This document shows, in pieces, positions 15,524-23,747 of a stretch of 64,000 nucleotides of DNA (the stretch's first letter is position 1; every line of letters starts with the position of its first letter). The translations under genes were made by a program, and so were the position numbers. Below the pieces are notes generated by a model. It had not been told where the DNA came from. It did no database searches and saw only the letters and a program-made list of their open reading frames with translations. This DNA comes from Marinihelvus fidelis. Its GTDB lineage: Bacteria > Pseudomonadota > Gammaproteobacteria > Xanthomonadales > SZUA-36. The stretch is taken from NCBI RefSeq assembly GCF_008725655.1, contig NZ_VYXP01000003.1:186001-250000 (forward strand), given 5' to 3'.

Positions 15524-16662
15524 ACGCTCTGAAAACACTGACGCTGACTTTTTCCCTGGCCGCGCTGGCCGCCCCTGTACGGGCGAGTGATGAGCCACCC
15601 GCATTGAAGGATGTCTTCAAAGACGACTTCCACATCGGCGTCGCACTGGGCGAGCACCAGATCCTGGGCAAGGAACCCGGCACCCTGGGCCTGGTCGCGC
15701 GACAGTTCAACGCGGTAACGGCCGAGAACGTCATGAAATGGGCCGAGCTTCAGCCCGTCGAGGGCGAGTATGACTGGGCCGCTGCCGACGCCATGGTCGA
15801 CTTCGCCGCCGACAATGACATGTACGTCACCGGCCACACCCTGCTGTGGCACCAGCAGACCCCGGAATGGGTGTTCCAGGACGCCGATGGCAACCCGGCC
15901 AGCCGCGAGTTGCTGCTGCAACGCCTGGAGAACCATATCCAGGCCGTGGTCGGGCGCTACAAGGACCGGGTGCGTTCCTGGGACGTGGTCAACGAGGCGG
16001 TCAACGATGACGGCAGCATGCGCGACACGCCGTGGTACCGCATCCTGGGCGAGGACTACGTGACCCAGGCCTTTCGCCTGGCCGCCGAGGCCGACCCCAC
16101 CGCCACCCTGCTCTACAACGACTACAGCCTGTTCGTGCCGGCCAAGCGCGACGGCGTGGTGCGGCTGATGAAGCAGGTGCAGGCGGCCGGGGTCAAGGTC
16201 GACGGCGTGGGCCTGCAGGGCCACTACGGCCTGGACCACCCCGAGGACATGCAGGACCTGGCCGACTCGATCGAGGCCTTCGCCGCGCTGGGGCTGGACT
16301 CTTCCATTACAGAACTGGATATCGCGGTGCTGCCGTTCCCGTCACAGGACCACTGGGGCGCCGACCTGGACGTGAACATGGAACTGAACCAGCAATACAA
16401 CCCCTACACCCAGAACTTGCCCGACGACATCGCCGCCGCGCAGGCCGAGCGCTTTCGCCTGGTATTCGAGGTGCTGCTGGCGCATGCCGACACCGTCGAG
16501 CGCGTGACCTTCTGGGGCGTGCACGATGGCCACAGCTGGAAGAACGGCTGGCCCATGGCCGGGCGCACCGACTACCCGCTGCTGTTCGACCGCCAGCTTC
16601 AGCCGAAGCCGGCGTTCTGGTCCGTCGTGGGACTGAAAGGCGTCAGCCCGCCGTCTCCGTGA
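15520..16662 (+). CDS. Endo-1,4-beta-xylanase, GH10, secreted
   Basis: 380 residues: signal peptide to about residue 23 (VRASDE) then one GH10 domain, no carbohydrate-binding module. Acid/base E159 in WDVVNEAVND and nucleophile E265 in SITELDIAV are present. TAENVMKW, GHTLLWHQQTPEW and GLQGHYGL are standard substrate-site motifs. It cuts the xylan backbone into xylo-oligosaccharides and aldouronic acids for GH67 and GH43. Start overlaps the GH5 stop. The 3-prime end overlaps the convergent GPH symporter gene by 20 bp. Confidence 0.96.
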   Translation: MNALKTLTLTFSLAALAAPVRASDEPPALKDVFKDDFHIGVALGEHQILGKEPGTLGLVARQFNAVTAENVMKWAELQPVEGEYDWAAADAMVDFAADNDMYVTGHTLLWHQQTPEWVFQDADGNPASRELLLQRLENHIQAVVGRYKDRVRSWDVVNEAVNDDGSMRDTPWYRILGEDYVTQAFRLAAEADPTATLLYNDYSLFVPAKRDGVVRLMKQVQAAGVKVDGVGLQGHYGLDHPEDMQDLADSIEAFAALGLDSSITELDIAVLPFPSQDHWGADLDVNMELNQQYNPYTQNLPDDIAAAQAERFRLVFEVLLAHADTVERVTFWGVHDGHSWKNGWPMAGRTDYPLLFDRQLQPKPAFWSVVGLKGVSPPSP

Positions 16663-18142
16663 CATCCGCGGCGCCGGTGGTGAGCCGGCGCTGCGCCAGG
16701 TCCTGTTCGATGCGCGATTCCATCGCCTTGTTGATCTGGTAGAAGCACATCAGGCCGACGCCGATAAAGAACGGTAGCGAGGCATAGACGCTGACCGCCA
16801 TCTGGATGCCGCTCACGGTTTCTGCCGACTGGCTGGCCAACGCGGCGTCGTAGCCGTAATGGGCCAGGATGCCAGCGACCAGTGATCCGCCCACCGCAAG
16901 GCCCACTTTCAGCCCGCAGATCATGGCCGAGAACACGATGGCCGTGGCGCGGCGGTGATGCTTCCACTCCGAGAAGTCAGCGACATCGGCAATCATCGCC
17001 CAAAGCAGCGGAATGGTGATGCCGTAGAAGAAGCCGTGCAGCACCTGGGCGCCGAACACCAGGCCCATGGCGTCGGGCGGAAACCACCAGAACACCAGGA
17101 TAAACAGCGTGGAGACGAACAGCGCCGCGGAGAACACGTTGCGCTTGCCGAAGCGGTCCGCCAGTTTCCGCGAGAAGCCGATGCCCACGATCATCATGAT
17201 GATGCCGCCGGCGTTGAAGACGCTGAAGCCCGAGGTCGGCGCGTCTTCCGGCCAGCGGAACTCGGTCAGGCCGATACTGGTCAGCACGCCGTTCAGGCCG
17301 GCAATAAAGCTGTTGAAGCCGCTGTTGTCCAGGAACGCGGCGATGGCCGCCTCGTCCAGGTAGTTTTCGAAGTAGTAGATGTAGGTGCCGCCCTTCAGTG
17401 CCAGGGTGATGAACACCAGCACCGTCAGCCCCAGCAGCAGCCACCACGAGCGGTTACTGACCAGGTCGCCCAGGTCCTGCAGCACCGTGGATTTCTGCTC
17501 CGGCTCCGGCACGATGCGCTCGCGCGTGGTGAAGAACGTGATCAGGAAAAACACCACGCCGACAATGGAGAACAGCATCATCGTGTTGCGGAAACCCGCC
17601 GCCTTGTCGCCATCGCCCAGGATCAGCACCAGCGGCAGCAGCAACACCTGGATGATGAACTGCGCCACCATTACCGCCACGAAACGGTACGAAGACAGGC
17701 TGTTGCGGTCCGACATCGAACCTGTCAGCACGCCGGACAGCGCCGAGTACGGCAGGTTGTTGGCCGAGTAGATCAGCACCAGCAGCACGTAGGTGATGAA
17801 GGCGTACAAAATCTTGCCCTGCTCATCAAAACCCGGCGTGCTAAACGCCAGCAGCGCGACGATACCGAAGGGCACCGAGGTCCACAGGATCCACGGCCGG
17901 AACTTGCCCCAGCGGGTATTCGTCCGATCCGCGATCATGCCCATGATGGGGTTGAAGAAGGCGCCGATCATGCCGCCAACGAAGATGATCGTCGAGGCCG
18001 GTCCCGCCGGGATGCCGAAGACATCCGTGTAGAAGAACGCCAGGAAGGTCATCAGCGTCTGGAAAATCAGGTTGGCCGCCAGGTCGCCCAGGCTGTAGCC
18101 GACTTTTTCAATAACCGTGAGCCGTTGTGTATCGGTGTTCAT
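16643..18142 (-). CDS. GPH-family (glycoside-pentoside-hexuronide) sugar:cation symporter
   Basis: 499 residues with about 12 hydrophobic segments, MFS superfamily. The N-terminal KVGYSLGDLAANLIFQ and the cytoplasmic loop MIADRTNTRWGKFRPW are diagnostic of GPH carriers such as XynB/YicJ-type transporters; WAMIADVADFSEW is the matching C-domain motif. It lies 37 bp downstream of the GH43 xylosidase on the same strand and probably imports xylo-oligosaccharides that the cytoplasmic GH43 enzyme then cleaves. A longer central region (about residues 225-280) interrupts the usual helix pattern, which is common in some GPH members. Confidence 0.92.
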   Translation of the reverse strand: MNTDTQRLTVIEKVGYSLGDLAANLIFQTLMTFLAFFYTDVFGIPAGPASTIIFVGGMIGAFFNPIMGMIADRTNTRWGKFRPWILWTSVPFGIVALLAFSTPGFDEQGKILYAFITYVLLVLIYSANNLPYSALSGVLTGSMSDRNSLSSYRFVAVMVAQFIIQVLLLPLVLILGDGDKAAGFRNTMMLFSIVGVVFFLITFFTTRERIVPEPEQKSTVLQDLGDLVSNRSWWLLLGLTVLVFITLALKGGTYIYYFENYLDEAAIAAFLDNSGFNSFIAGLNGVLTSIGLTEFRWPEDAPTSGFSVFNAGGIIMMIVGIGFSRKLADRFGKRNVFSAALFVSTLFILVFWWFPPDAMGLVFGAQVLHGFFYGITIPLLWAMIADVADFSEWKHHRRATAIVFSAMICGLKVGLAVGGSLVAGILAHYGYDAALASQSAETVSGIQMAVSVYASLPFFIGVGLMCFYQINKAMESRIEQDLAQRRLTTGAADVTETAG

Positions 18143-18179
18143 GGGGTGATCGCCCTCGTGTTGTTTTGATCGTTGTCGT

Positions 18180-19820
18180 TCAGTTCAGTGCTTCGTAATC
18201 GAACCAGTCGAAATCCGCCGCGCAGTCCTGCCCGGAGGTGTCATGGCAGCACATGCCGACGAACGCGCCGGTGAAACTGCTGCCTTCACCGATGCCCGCT
18301 TCGTCCGAGATCAGTGAGTAATTGAGTTTCACTGGCGCTTCCGTCCAGTCCTCGCCGTCCGTGGACCAGGAAAAGCGCAACACCTGGTGGTCGGCCATGG
18401 CGCGCAGCCACACCGGGCCCTTGTCGGGCAAGCGGTAGCGCGGTTCCGGATTGCCGGGGTTGTCCGGCTCGCTATCGCTGAGCGGGAAGACGGCGAAGCC
18501 ATCCCGGTCACCCTCGACGCTCCAGATATCGATGTACCGGCGCCCCTGGTCGTCAACGGAAACGTACAGGTAGTGAAACTTGCCGGCGTTGTAATAGCAG
18601 ACCAGGCCGGCCAGTTGGTGAATATTTTCGGGCGCGAAATCCATCCGTGTCTCGGCACGATAGACGAACGCATCCTGGCGGCGCGCGACCAGGGCCTGCT
18701 CGAACCAGCTTCCGGGCGAGGCCTTGCCGGTCAGTCGCAAGTGACCGGGCCGTGCATCCAGGCTCATGAAACGTTCCGGCTCCGGTGAACGCAGCCACTG
18801 AAACTCCATGGGCAGGACCGGCTCATCGAAATCGCGCCTGACCGGGGTCGCCGGCCAGGGGTGCTGCGGCAGGTCCGGCGCCGGTACCTCCAGTGCGGGC
18901 TGGCCGTCGCCGACGGCGCCCTCCAGGCGTGGCCAGCCATCTTCACTCCACACCGTTTTCTGCAACGCCGTCTCGCGCCCCAGCGGGCAGCGGCGCAAAC
19001 CGTCCAGAGGCCGGCCACACAGGTGCACCAGGTAGGTTTCGCCGGACGGCGTGTCAAACAGGTCACCGTGACCGCTACGCTGCAGCGGCAGGTCAGGGTC
19101 GTCCTTCGATGTCAGCAGGTAGCCATTGGGGTCGACCTCGTAGGGCCCATGGATATCCCGCGAGCGCGCCACGGTCATGGCGTGGTTATAGCCGGTGCCG
19201 CCCTCGGCCGTCACCAGGTAATACCAGTCGTCGCGCCTGTACAGGTGCGGCGCCTCGGTCAGGCCGAGCGCGGTACCGCGGAAGATGTTGGTGATCTCCC
19301 CCACCAACCGGCGCTGGTCGTGATCATATTCCTGCAGGTAGACCCCGCCAAACGGGTTGTGGCCGGGACGATGGTCCCAAACCATGTTGACGAACCACTT
19401 GCGGCCGTTATCGTCATGAAACAGCGAGGGGTCGAAACCGCTGCTGTTCATGTACACGGGGTCGGACCACTCGCCATCGATGGTCGCGCAGGTGGTCAGG
19501 TAGTTGGGCGTGTCCTTGTTCTGGCCACGGTGACGTTTTACATCGGTGTAAATCAGCCAGAACAGGCCATCGGCATGGCTCAGGCACGGCGCCCAGACAC
19601 CGCAGGAGTCGGGGCTGCCGCGCATGTCCAGCAGCGCGGTGCGGTTCAGTGGCCGCGCGGCCAGTCGCCAGTTTCGCAGGTCGCGAGAGTGATGAATCTG
19701 TACACCGGGGTACCACTCGAAGGTCGAGGTCGCGATATAGAAGTCGTCGCCCACCCTGGCGATGGACGGATCCGGATTGAATCCGGGCAGGATGGGGTTG
19801 CGAATCTTTGGTTCGCTCAT
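18180..19820 (-). CDS. Beta-xylosidase, GH43, cytoplasmic
   Basis: 546 residues without a signal peptide. N-terminal five-bladed propeller: base D17 in LPGFNPDPSIARVGDDFY, pKa-modulating D130 in SSGFDPSLFHDD, acid E189 in GLTEAPHLYRRDDWYY. A C-terminal beta-sandwich (from about 330) is typical of GH43 xylosidases of this length. It releases xylose from short xylo-oligosaccharides or removes arabinose in related members. First gene of an operon with the GPH symporter; a perfect palindromic operator lies 60 bp upstream, so it should be repressed by the LacI protein and induced with xylBA. Confidence 0.94.
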   Translation of the reverse strand: MSEPKIRNPILPGFNPDPSIARVGDDFYIATSTFEWYPGVQIHHSRDLRNWRLAARPLNRTALLDMRGSPDSCGVWAPCLSHADGLFWLIYTDVKRHRGQNKDTPNYLTTCATIDGEWSDPVYMNSSGFDPSLFHDDNGRKWFVNMVWDHRPGHNPFGGVYLQEYDHDQRRLVGEITNIFRGTALGLTEAPHLYRRDDWYYLVTAEGGTGYNHAMTVARSRDIHGPYEVDPNGYLLTSKDDPDLPLQRSGHGDLFDTPSGETYLVHLCGRPLDGLRRCPLGRETALQKTVWSEDGWPRLEGAVGDGQPALEVPAPDLPQHPWPATPVRRDFDEPVLPMEFQWLRSPEPERFMSLDARPGHLRLTGKASPGSWFEQALVARRQDAFVYRAETRMDFAPENIHQLAGLVCYYNAGKFHYLYVSVDDQGRRYIDIWSVEGDRDGFAVFPLSDSEPDNPGNPEPRYRLPDKGPVWLRAMADHQVLRFSWSTDGEDWTEAPVKLNYSLISDEAGIGEGSSFTGAFVGMCCHDTSGQDCAADFDWFDYEALN

Positions 19821-19880
19821 GCAACAGCACCCGATCGTTGTAGGTTGGATTTAGGGTTGAGCCTGTCCGCCAGCGCCTTT

Positions 19881-19894
19881 TGTTAGCGCTAACA
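19881..19894. promoter_or_regulatory. Perfect LacI-family operator (TGTTAGCGCTAACA)
   Basis: This 14-bp perfect palindrome lies 60 bp before the GH43 start. It shares 13 of 14 bases with the site in the aguA/xylB gap. The two sites define a small local regulon: aguA-SSS, xylBA and GH43-GPH. Confidence 0.8.
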
Positions 19895-19991
19895 CCACGA
19901 TGGTATCACAGCCCCGATTCCCAGCTACCCCAACCGGGTGAGGCCAGGGCCCGCGCCCGGCCATAGCGGGCCGGGGGGGACTTGATGCCGA

Positions 19992-20798
19992 TCAGTGGCA
20001 CCCAGGGTGCCGGTGAATATCCGTGACGTTCACCACGCGGCCGTCGGCCACACCCAGTTGCATGCACTGGCCGGAGCGACGGTTGTACCAGATGCCGTAC
20101 GACGTGTTTCCCGATTTCAGCGTGTCGACGTGGGTAAAGCCCCGCTCACGCATTTCCGAGTCGGCGCTCGAAGCCCTCGTTCCATCCAGGTCCGCCAGGT
20201 TTACAGTGCGCGAGTAGTGGTTGCTGTAATCGCGGCCGTATTCTTCCTGGTGATAGCGGTAAGACGTCTCGTGCTCACGCTGATCGGTACCGGAATCAAA
20301 ACCTTCGCGATAGGCATCGGTGCGGTCGTAGTTATTGTAGGTACGATGATGGAGCGCATCGCGATAGCCGCGGTCAAACTCCGCCTCGTCGTCCTGGTCA
20401 TCATAGTGATCATCATCGTCGTGATGATGATGCTTGTGGGCCAGCGCAATGGCGCCGAGCACGGCTGCGGCACCAATCGCGATGGCGGCGGCATTGTTGT
20501 TGTCGCCACCGCCCTGCTGGTTGCAGTCGGACGCCGTGGTGGTGGTAATGGCGTCGAACCGGCCATCGGCCACGGCGACGGAAATGCACTCGCTGTCGTC
20601 ACGGTTCCACCAGTAGCTCCAACTGCGGTCGTAGCTTTTCTGCGTCTGGATGTGCAGCCAGCCGCGGTCGTTCAACGCGGCGGCACCCGACGACGCGCGC
20701 GCGCCGACCAGGTCATCTACACTTCGTGGCGTATCGGCATGCGCTGCGGTCGCCAGCGTGAACACGGCCACCAGGGTCAACCATCGTTCGGCTCTCAT
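19992..20798 (-). CDS. Exported protein with duplicated domain and His/Asp-rich linker, unknown function
   Basis: 268 residues with a signal peptide (to ATAAHAD). Two related domains of about 60 residues, 29-92 and 203-267, share the pattern D-L-x-G-[AT]-R-A-S-S, an aromatic pair near W(W/Y)NR, one mid cysteine, VADGR and a terminal cysteine (C71/C92 and C245/C267). Between them lie a Gly/Ala hydrophobic stretch (about 103-120, possibly a membrane helix) and KHHHHDDDDHYDDQDD, a likely metal-binding or charged linker, then Tyr/Asp-rich repeats with YRDALHHR and YREGFDSG. It stands alone between the GH43 operator and the FAH gene. I cannot name the family. Confidence 0.75.
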   Translation of the reverse strand: MRAERWLTLVAVFTLATAAHADTPRSVDDLVGARASSGAAALNDRGWLHIQTQKSYDRSWSYWWNRDDSECISVAVADGRFDAITTTTASDCNQQGGGDNNNAAAIAIGAAAVLGAIALAHKHHHHDDDDHYDDQDDEAEFDRGYRDALHHRTYNNYDRTDAYREGFDSGTDQREHETSYRYHQEEYGRDYSNHYSRTVNLADLDGTRASSADSEMRERGFTHVDTLKSGNTSYGIWYNRRSGQCMQLGVADGRVVNVTDIHRHPGCH

Positions 20799-20852
20799 CA
20801 GGGTCTCCTCCTTGTTCCAGGAACATTTTCGGCGCGCAGGGGTGCGCCGTGT

Positions 20853-21728
20853 TCAGCTTAGCCCAATCCCCTTGCCTCCGGGTGTCAGCGGGGCCACCGC
20901 ATTCTCCAGCGTTCCGATGCCATCGATTGAAATGCGCATGACATCCCCTGCAGCCAGCGCGAAGTCGTCACCCGGCACGATGCCGGTACCAGTCATCAGC
21001 AGGCAGCCGCCCGGATGGCTGTTGTCACGGAACAGGAACCCGACCAGTTCCCGCGGTGTGCGCTTCATGTCCGCCAGCCGGGTCTCACCGCTGAACACCG
21101 TCTCGCCACCGCGGCTGATGGACAGGCGGATGGCCGTGTCCGGTCCGGGCAGTTCTTCGGCGACACGGATGCCCGGCCCCAGCGCGGCACAGCGGTCGAA
21201 GGTTTTTGCCTGTGGAAGGTAGAGCGGATTCTCACCCTCAATGTCGCGACAGCTGAGGTCATTGCCCACCGTGCAACCGACAATCTCGCCGCTGGATGTG
21301 ACCACCAGCACCAGTTCCGGCTCCGGCACCATCCACGAGGAATCACTGCGCAGGCCCAGGTCATCGCCCGGCCCGACAACCCGGTGCGCGGTTGCCTTCA
21401 GGAACAGTTCCGGTCGCGCCGCCGTGTAGACCCGGTCGTAGAAGTCGCCGCCACCGGCCGACTCGGACTCCTCCATGCGCGCCTCGCGGCTGCGCCGGTA
21501 GGTCACGCCGCAGGCCCAGACCTCCTGGTCCAGGAGCGGCGCGAGTGGCGCCAGGGAGGCCTCGTCCAGGTCGGGGCTGGCGGCATGGTCCTGTGCGTGA
21601 CGGGCCAGCTTCTGCGCCAGTTTGTCGCTGTCGACCCAGTCGTTCCAGCCGCCCGGCAAGGCCCAGCAGACACCGTCACGGCAGGCCACCGGACCCTCGG
21701 CGGTGCGATAAAGCATGAAATGTGACAC
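20853..21728 (-). CDS. FAH-family sugar-acid dehydratase-like protein
   Basis: 291 residues from a GTG at 21728 that has GGAGG eight bases upstream; an ATG at 21749 in the same frame has no such site. The fumarylacetoacetase fold is shown by [26 protein letters not shown] (metal-ligand glutamates), [17 protein letters not shown], and [10 protein letters not shown]. Members of this branch include 2-keto-3-deoxy-pentonate dehydratases of oxidative pentose pathways (giving alpha-ketoglutarate semialdehyde). The divergent neighbour is a YagF/YjhG-type sugar-acid dehydratase that would make its substrate. The precise reaction is inferred from that pairing. Confidence 0.8.
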   Translation of the reverse strand: MSHFMLYRTAEGPVACRDGVCWALPGGWNDWVDSDKLAQKLARHAQDHAASPDLDEASLAPLAPLLDQEVWACGVTYRRSREARMEESESAGGGDFYDRVYTAARPELFLKATAHRVVGPGDDLGLRSDSSWMVPEPELVLVVTSSGEIVGCTVGNDLSCRDIEGENPLYLPQAKTFDRCAALGPGIRVAEELPGPDTAIRLSISRGGETVFSGETRLADMKRTPRELVGFLFRDNSHPGGCLLMTGTGIVPGDDFALAAGDVMRISIDGIGTLENAVAPLTPGGKGIGLS

Positions 21729-21884
21729 CAAAATGTCCTCCGCTGTCATTTTTCACGTACACTGCGCCATAACGATTCACGAGGTCAAGCCATCTCTCAC
21801 CTTTTCGACAACGACGACCCTGACATCTACGCGGTCCGGACCCATTCACCCGGCCCTGCCGGCGCCCTGCCCCTGACCGACACG

Positions 21885-23747
21885 ATGCTGCGCGAGCGGC
21901 CCAGCGGTGACCTGTTCGGCTGGACCCAGGACGCCGCGATGGGCTGGAGCCCTGCACAGCTGGGGCGTGATGAGTACCTGCTGCTGAGTACCCAGGGCGG
22001 ACTGCGCGCGCCGGACGGCACACCGGTTGCGTTGGGCTATCACACCGGACACTGGGAGATCGGCCTGTTGGTCGACGCGGCAGCCCGCTCAATCCGCGAA
22101 CACGGTGGCATTCCCTTCGCCGGCTACTGTTCCGACCCCTGCGACGGACGCACCCAGGGCACGGCCGGCATGTTCGACAGCCTGCCCTACCGCAACGACG
22201 CCGCCACGGTCATGCGACGACTGGTGCGCTCCTTGCCCACACGCAGCGGGGTGATGGGCATTGCCACCTGCGACAAGGGCCTGCCGGCGATGATGATGAC
22301 ACTGGCGGCGCAGCGCGACCTGCCGGTCATCCTGGTTCCCGGCGGTGTCACGCTGCCGCCGTCGCGCGGCGAAGACGCCGGCGCGGTGCAGACCATCGGC
22401 GCGCGCTATGCCCACGGCCTGCTGAGCCTGCAGGACGCGGCCGACCTGGGCTGCCGGGCCTGCGCCACGCCCGGCGGCGGCTGCCAGTTCCTGGGCACGG
22501 CCGCCACGGCACAGGTGGTAGGCGAGGCGCTGGGACTATCACTGCCGCACACGGCGCTGGCGCCCTCCGGCCAGCCCATCTGGACCGACATGGCGCGACG
22601 CTCCGCCCGTGCGCTGGTGGCGCAGGCCGCCGCCGGCATCCGCGGCCGCGACCTGCTGACCGATGCCGACATCCGTAATGCGATGACCGTGCACGCGGCC
22701 TTCGGCGGGTCGACCAACCTGTTGCTGCACCTGCCGGCCATTGCGCACGCGGCCGGCCTGGCCCGCCCCTCGGTCCACGACTGGATCGACGTCAGCCGCG
22801 TTACGCCGCGACTGGTCAGCGTGCTGCCCAACGGGCCGGTGCATCACCCCACCGTGCGCGTGTTCCTGGCCGGTGGCGTCCCGGAAGTCATGCTGCACCT
22901 GCGCGACCTGGGCCTGCTGGAAACCGGCACGCTGACCGCCGCCGGCGTCACGCTGGGTGAGGCCCTCGACCAGTGGGCCGGCTCGGAACGACGACGTGCG
23001 TTGCGACAACGGCTGGCCGATGCCGACGGCGTCGACCCCGACAGCGTCATCATGCCGCCGGCGGCGGCGCGCGATGCCGGTCTTTCGGGCACGCTGGCCT
23101 TTCCCACCGGCAACCTCGCGCCCGAGGGCGCGGTGGTCAAGGCCACGTCCATAGCGCCATCCAGGCTGCGCGACGGCGTCTATCACCACCTGGGCCCGGC
23201 GCGGGTGTTCACGGATGAGAAAGCTGCGATGGCGGCGATCAAGGGCCAGTCTGAGAACCCGCTGCAGGCCGGCGACGTACTGGTGCTGGCCGGTTGCGGC
23301 CCGTTGGGCACCGGCATGGAAGAAACCTACCAGCTCACCTCCGCACTGAAGCACCTGCCCTGGGGCAACACGGTCACCCTGCTGACCGACGCGCGCTTTT
23401 CCGGCGTGTCCACCGGCGCCTGCATCGGCCACATCGGGCCGGAAGCGCTGGCCGGCGGACCGCTGGGTCGGCTGCGCGATGGCGACCAGGTCGAGATTCA
23501 CCTGGATCTCGCCGACATGAGCGGCCGGGTCAACCTCGTTGGCGACGGCGACGGGGTCCACGATGCCGATTGGGGGACACGCGAGCTCACACACCGCGCA
23601 CCCCACCCCGACCTGGCACCCGCCGACGGCCTGCCCGATGACACCCGGCTGTGGGCCGCCCTGCAGGCCGCCAGCGGCGGCACCTGGGGCGGCTGCGTGT
23701 ACGATGTCGACGCCATCATCGCCCGGCTCGAAGGACAGCAGACATGA
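21885..23747 (+). CDS. YagF/YjhG-type D-xylonate (sugar-acid) dehydratase, IlvD/Edd family
   Basis: Coordinates use the first ATG (620 residues). Fe-S dehydratase that converts an aldonate such as D-xylonate to 2-keto-3-deoxy-xylonate. Cysteines likely to hold the cluster: [20 protein letters not shown] and [38 protein letters not shown] and [13 protein letters not shown]-type segments (here [17 protein letters not shown]) match E. coli YagF/YjhG closely. The same frame upstream, from about 21792, encodes [21 protein letters not shown], which resembles the family N-terminus, yet contains no ATG, GTG or TTG; the true start may be ATC 21792 after GAGG. It overlaps the next gene by 4 bp. Confidence 0.9.
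   Translation: MLRERPSGDLFGWTQDAAMGWSPAQLGRDEYLLLSTQGGLRAPDGTPVALGYHTGHWEIGLLVDAAARSIREHGGIPFAGYCSDPCDGRTQGTAGMFDSLPYRNDAATVMRRLVRSLPTRSGVMGIATCDKGLPAMMMTLAAQRDLPVILVPGGVTLPPSRGEDAGAVQTIGARYAHGLLSLQDAADLGCRACATPGGGCQFLGTAATAQVVGEALGLSLPHTALAPSGQPIWTDMARRSARALVAQAAAGIRGRDLLTDADIRNAMTVHAAFGGSTNLLLHLPAIAHAAGLARPSVHDWIDVSRVTPRLVSVLPNGPVHHPTVRVFLAGGVPEVMLHLRDLGLLETGTLTAAGVTLGEALDQWAGSERRRALRQRLADADGVDPDSVIMPPAAARDAGLSGTLAFPTGNLAPEGAVVKATSIAPSRLRDGVYHHLGPARVFTDEKAAMAAIKGQSENPLQAGDVLVLAGCGPLGTGMEETYQLTSALKHLPWGNTVTLLTDARFSGVSTGACIGHIGPEALAGGPLGRLRDGDQVEIHLDLADMSGRVNLVGDGDGVHDADWGTRELTHRAPHPDLAPADGLPDDTRLWAALQAASGGTWGGCVYDVDAIIARLEGQQT

Noticed and set aside
19956-19975. CCCGGCC/GGCCGGG hairpin downstream of the duplicated-domain gene
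   Set aside because: Stable stem but no T-run in the direction of transcription; not counted as a terminator.
21792-21884. Frameshift or sequencing error at the start of the YagF-like gene
   Set aside because: The upstream sequence is in the same frame as the gene, so no frameshift is needed; only the start codon is unclear.
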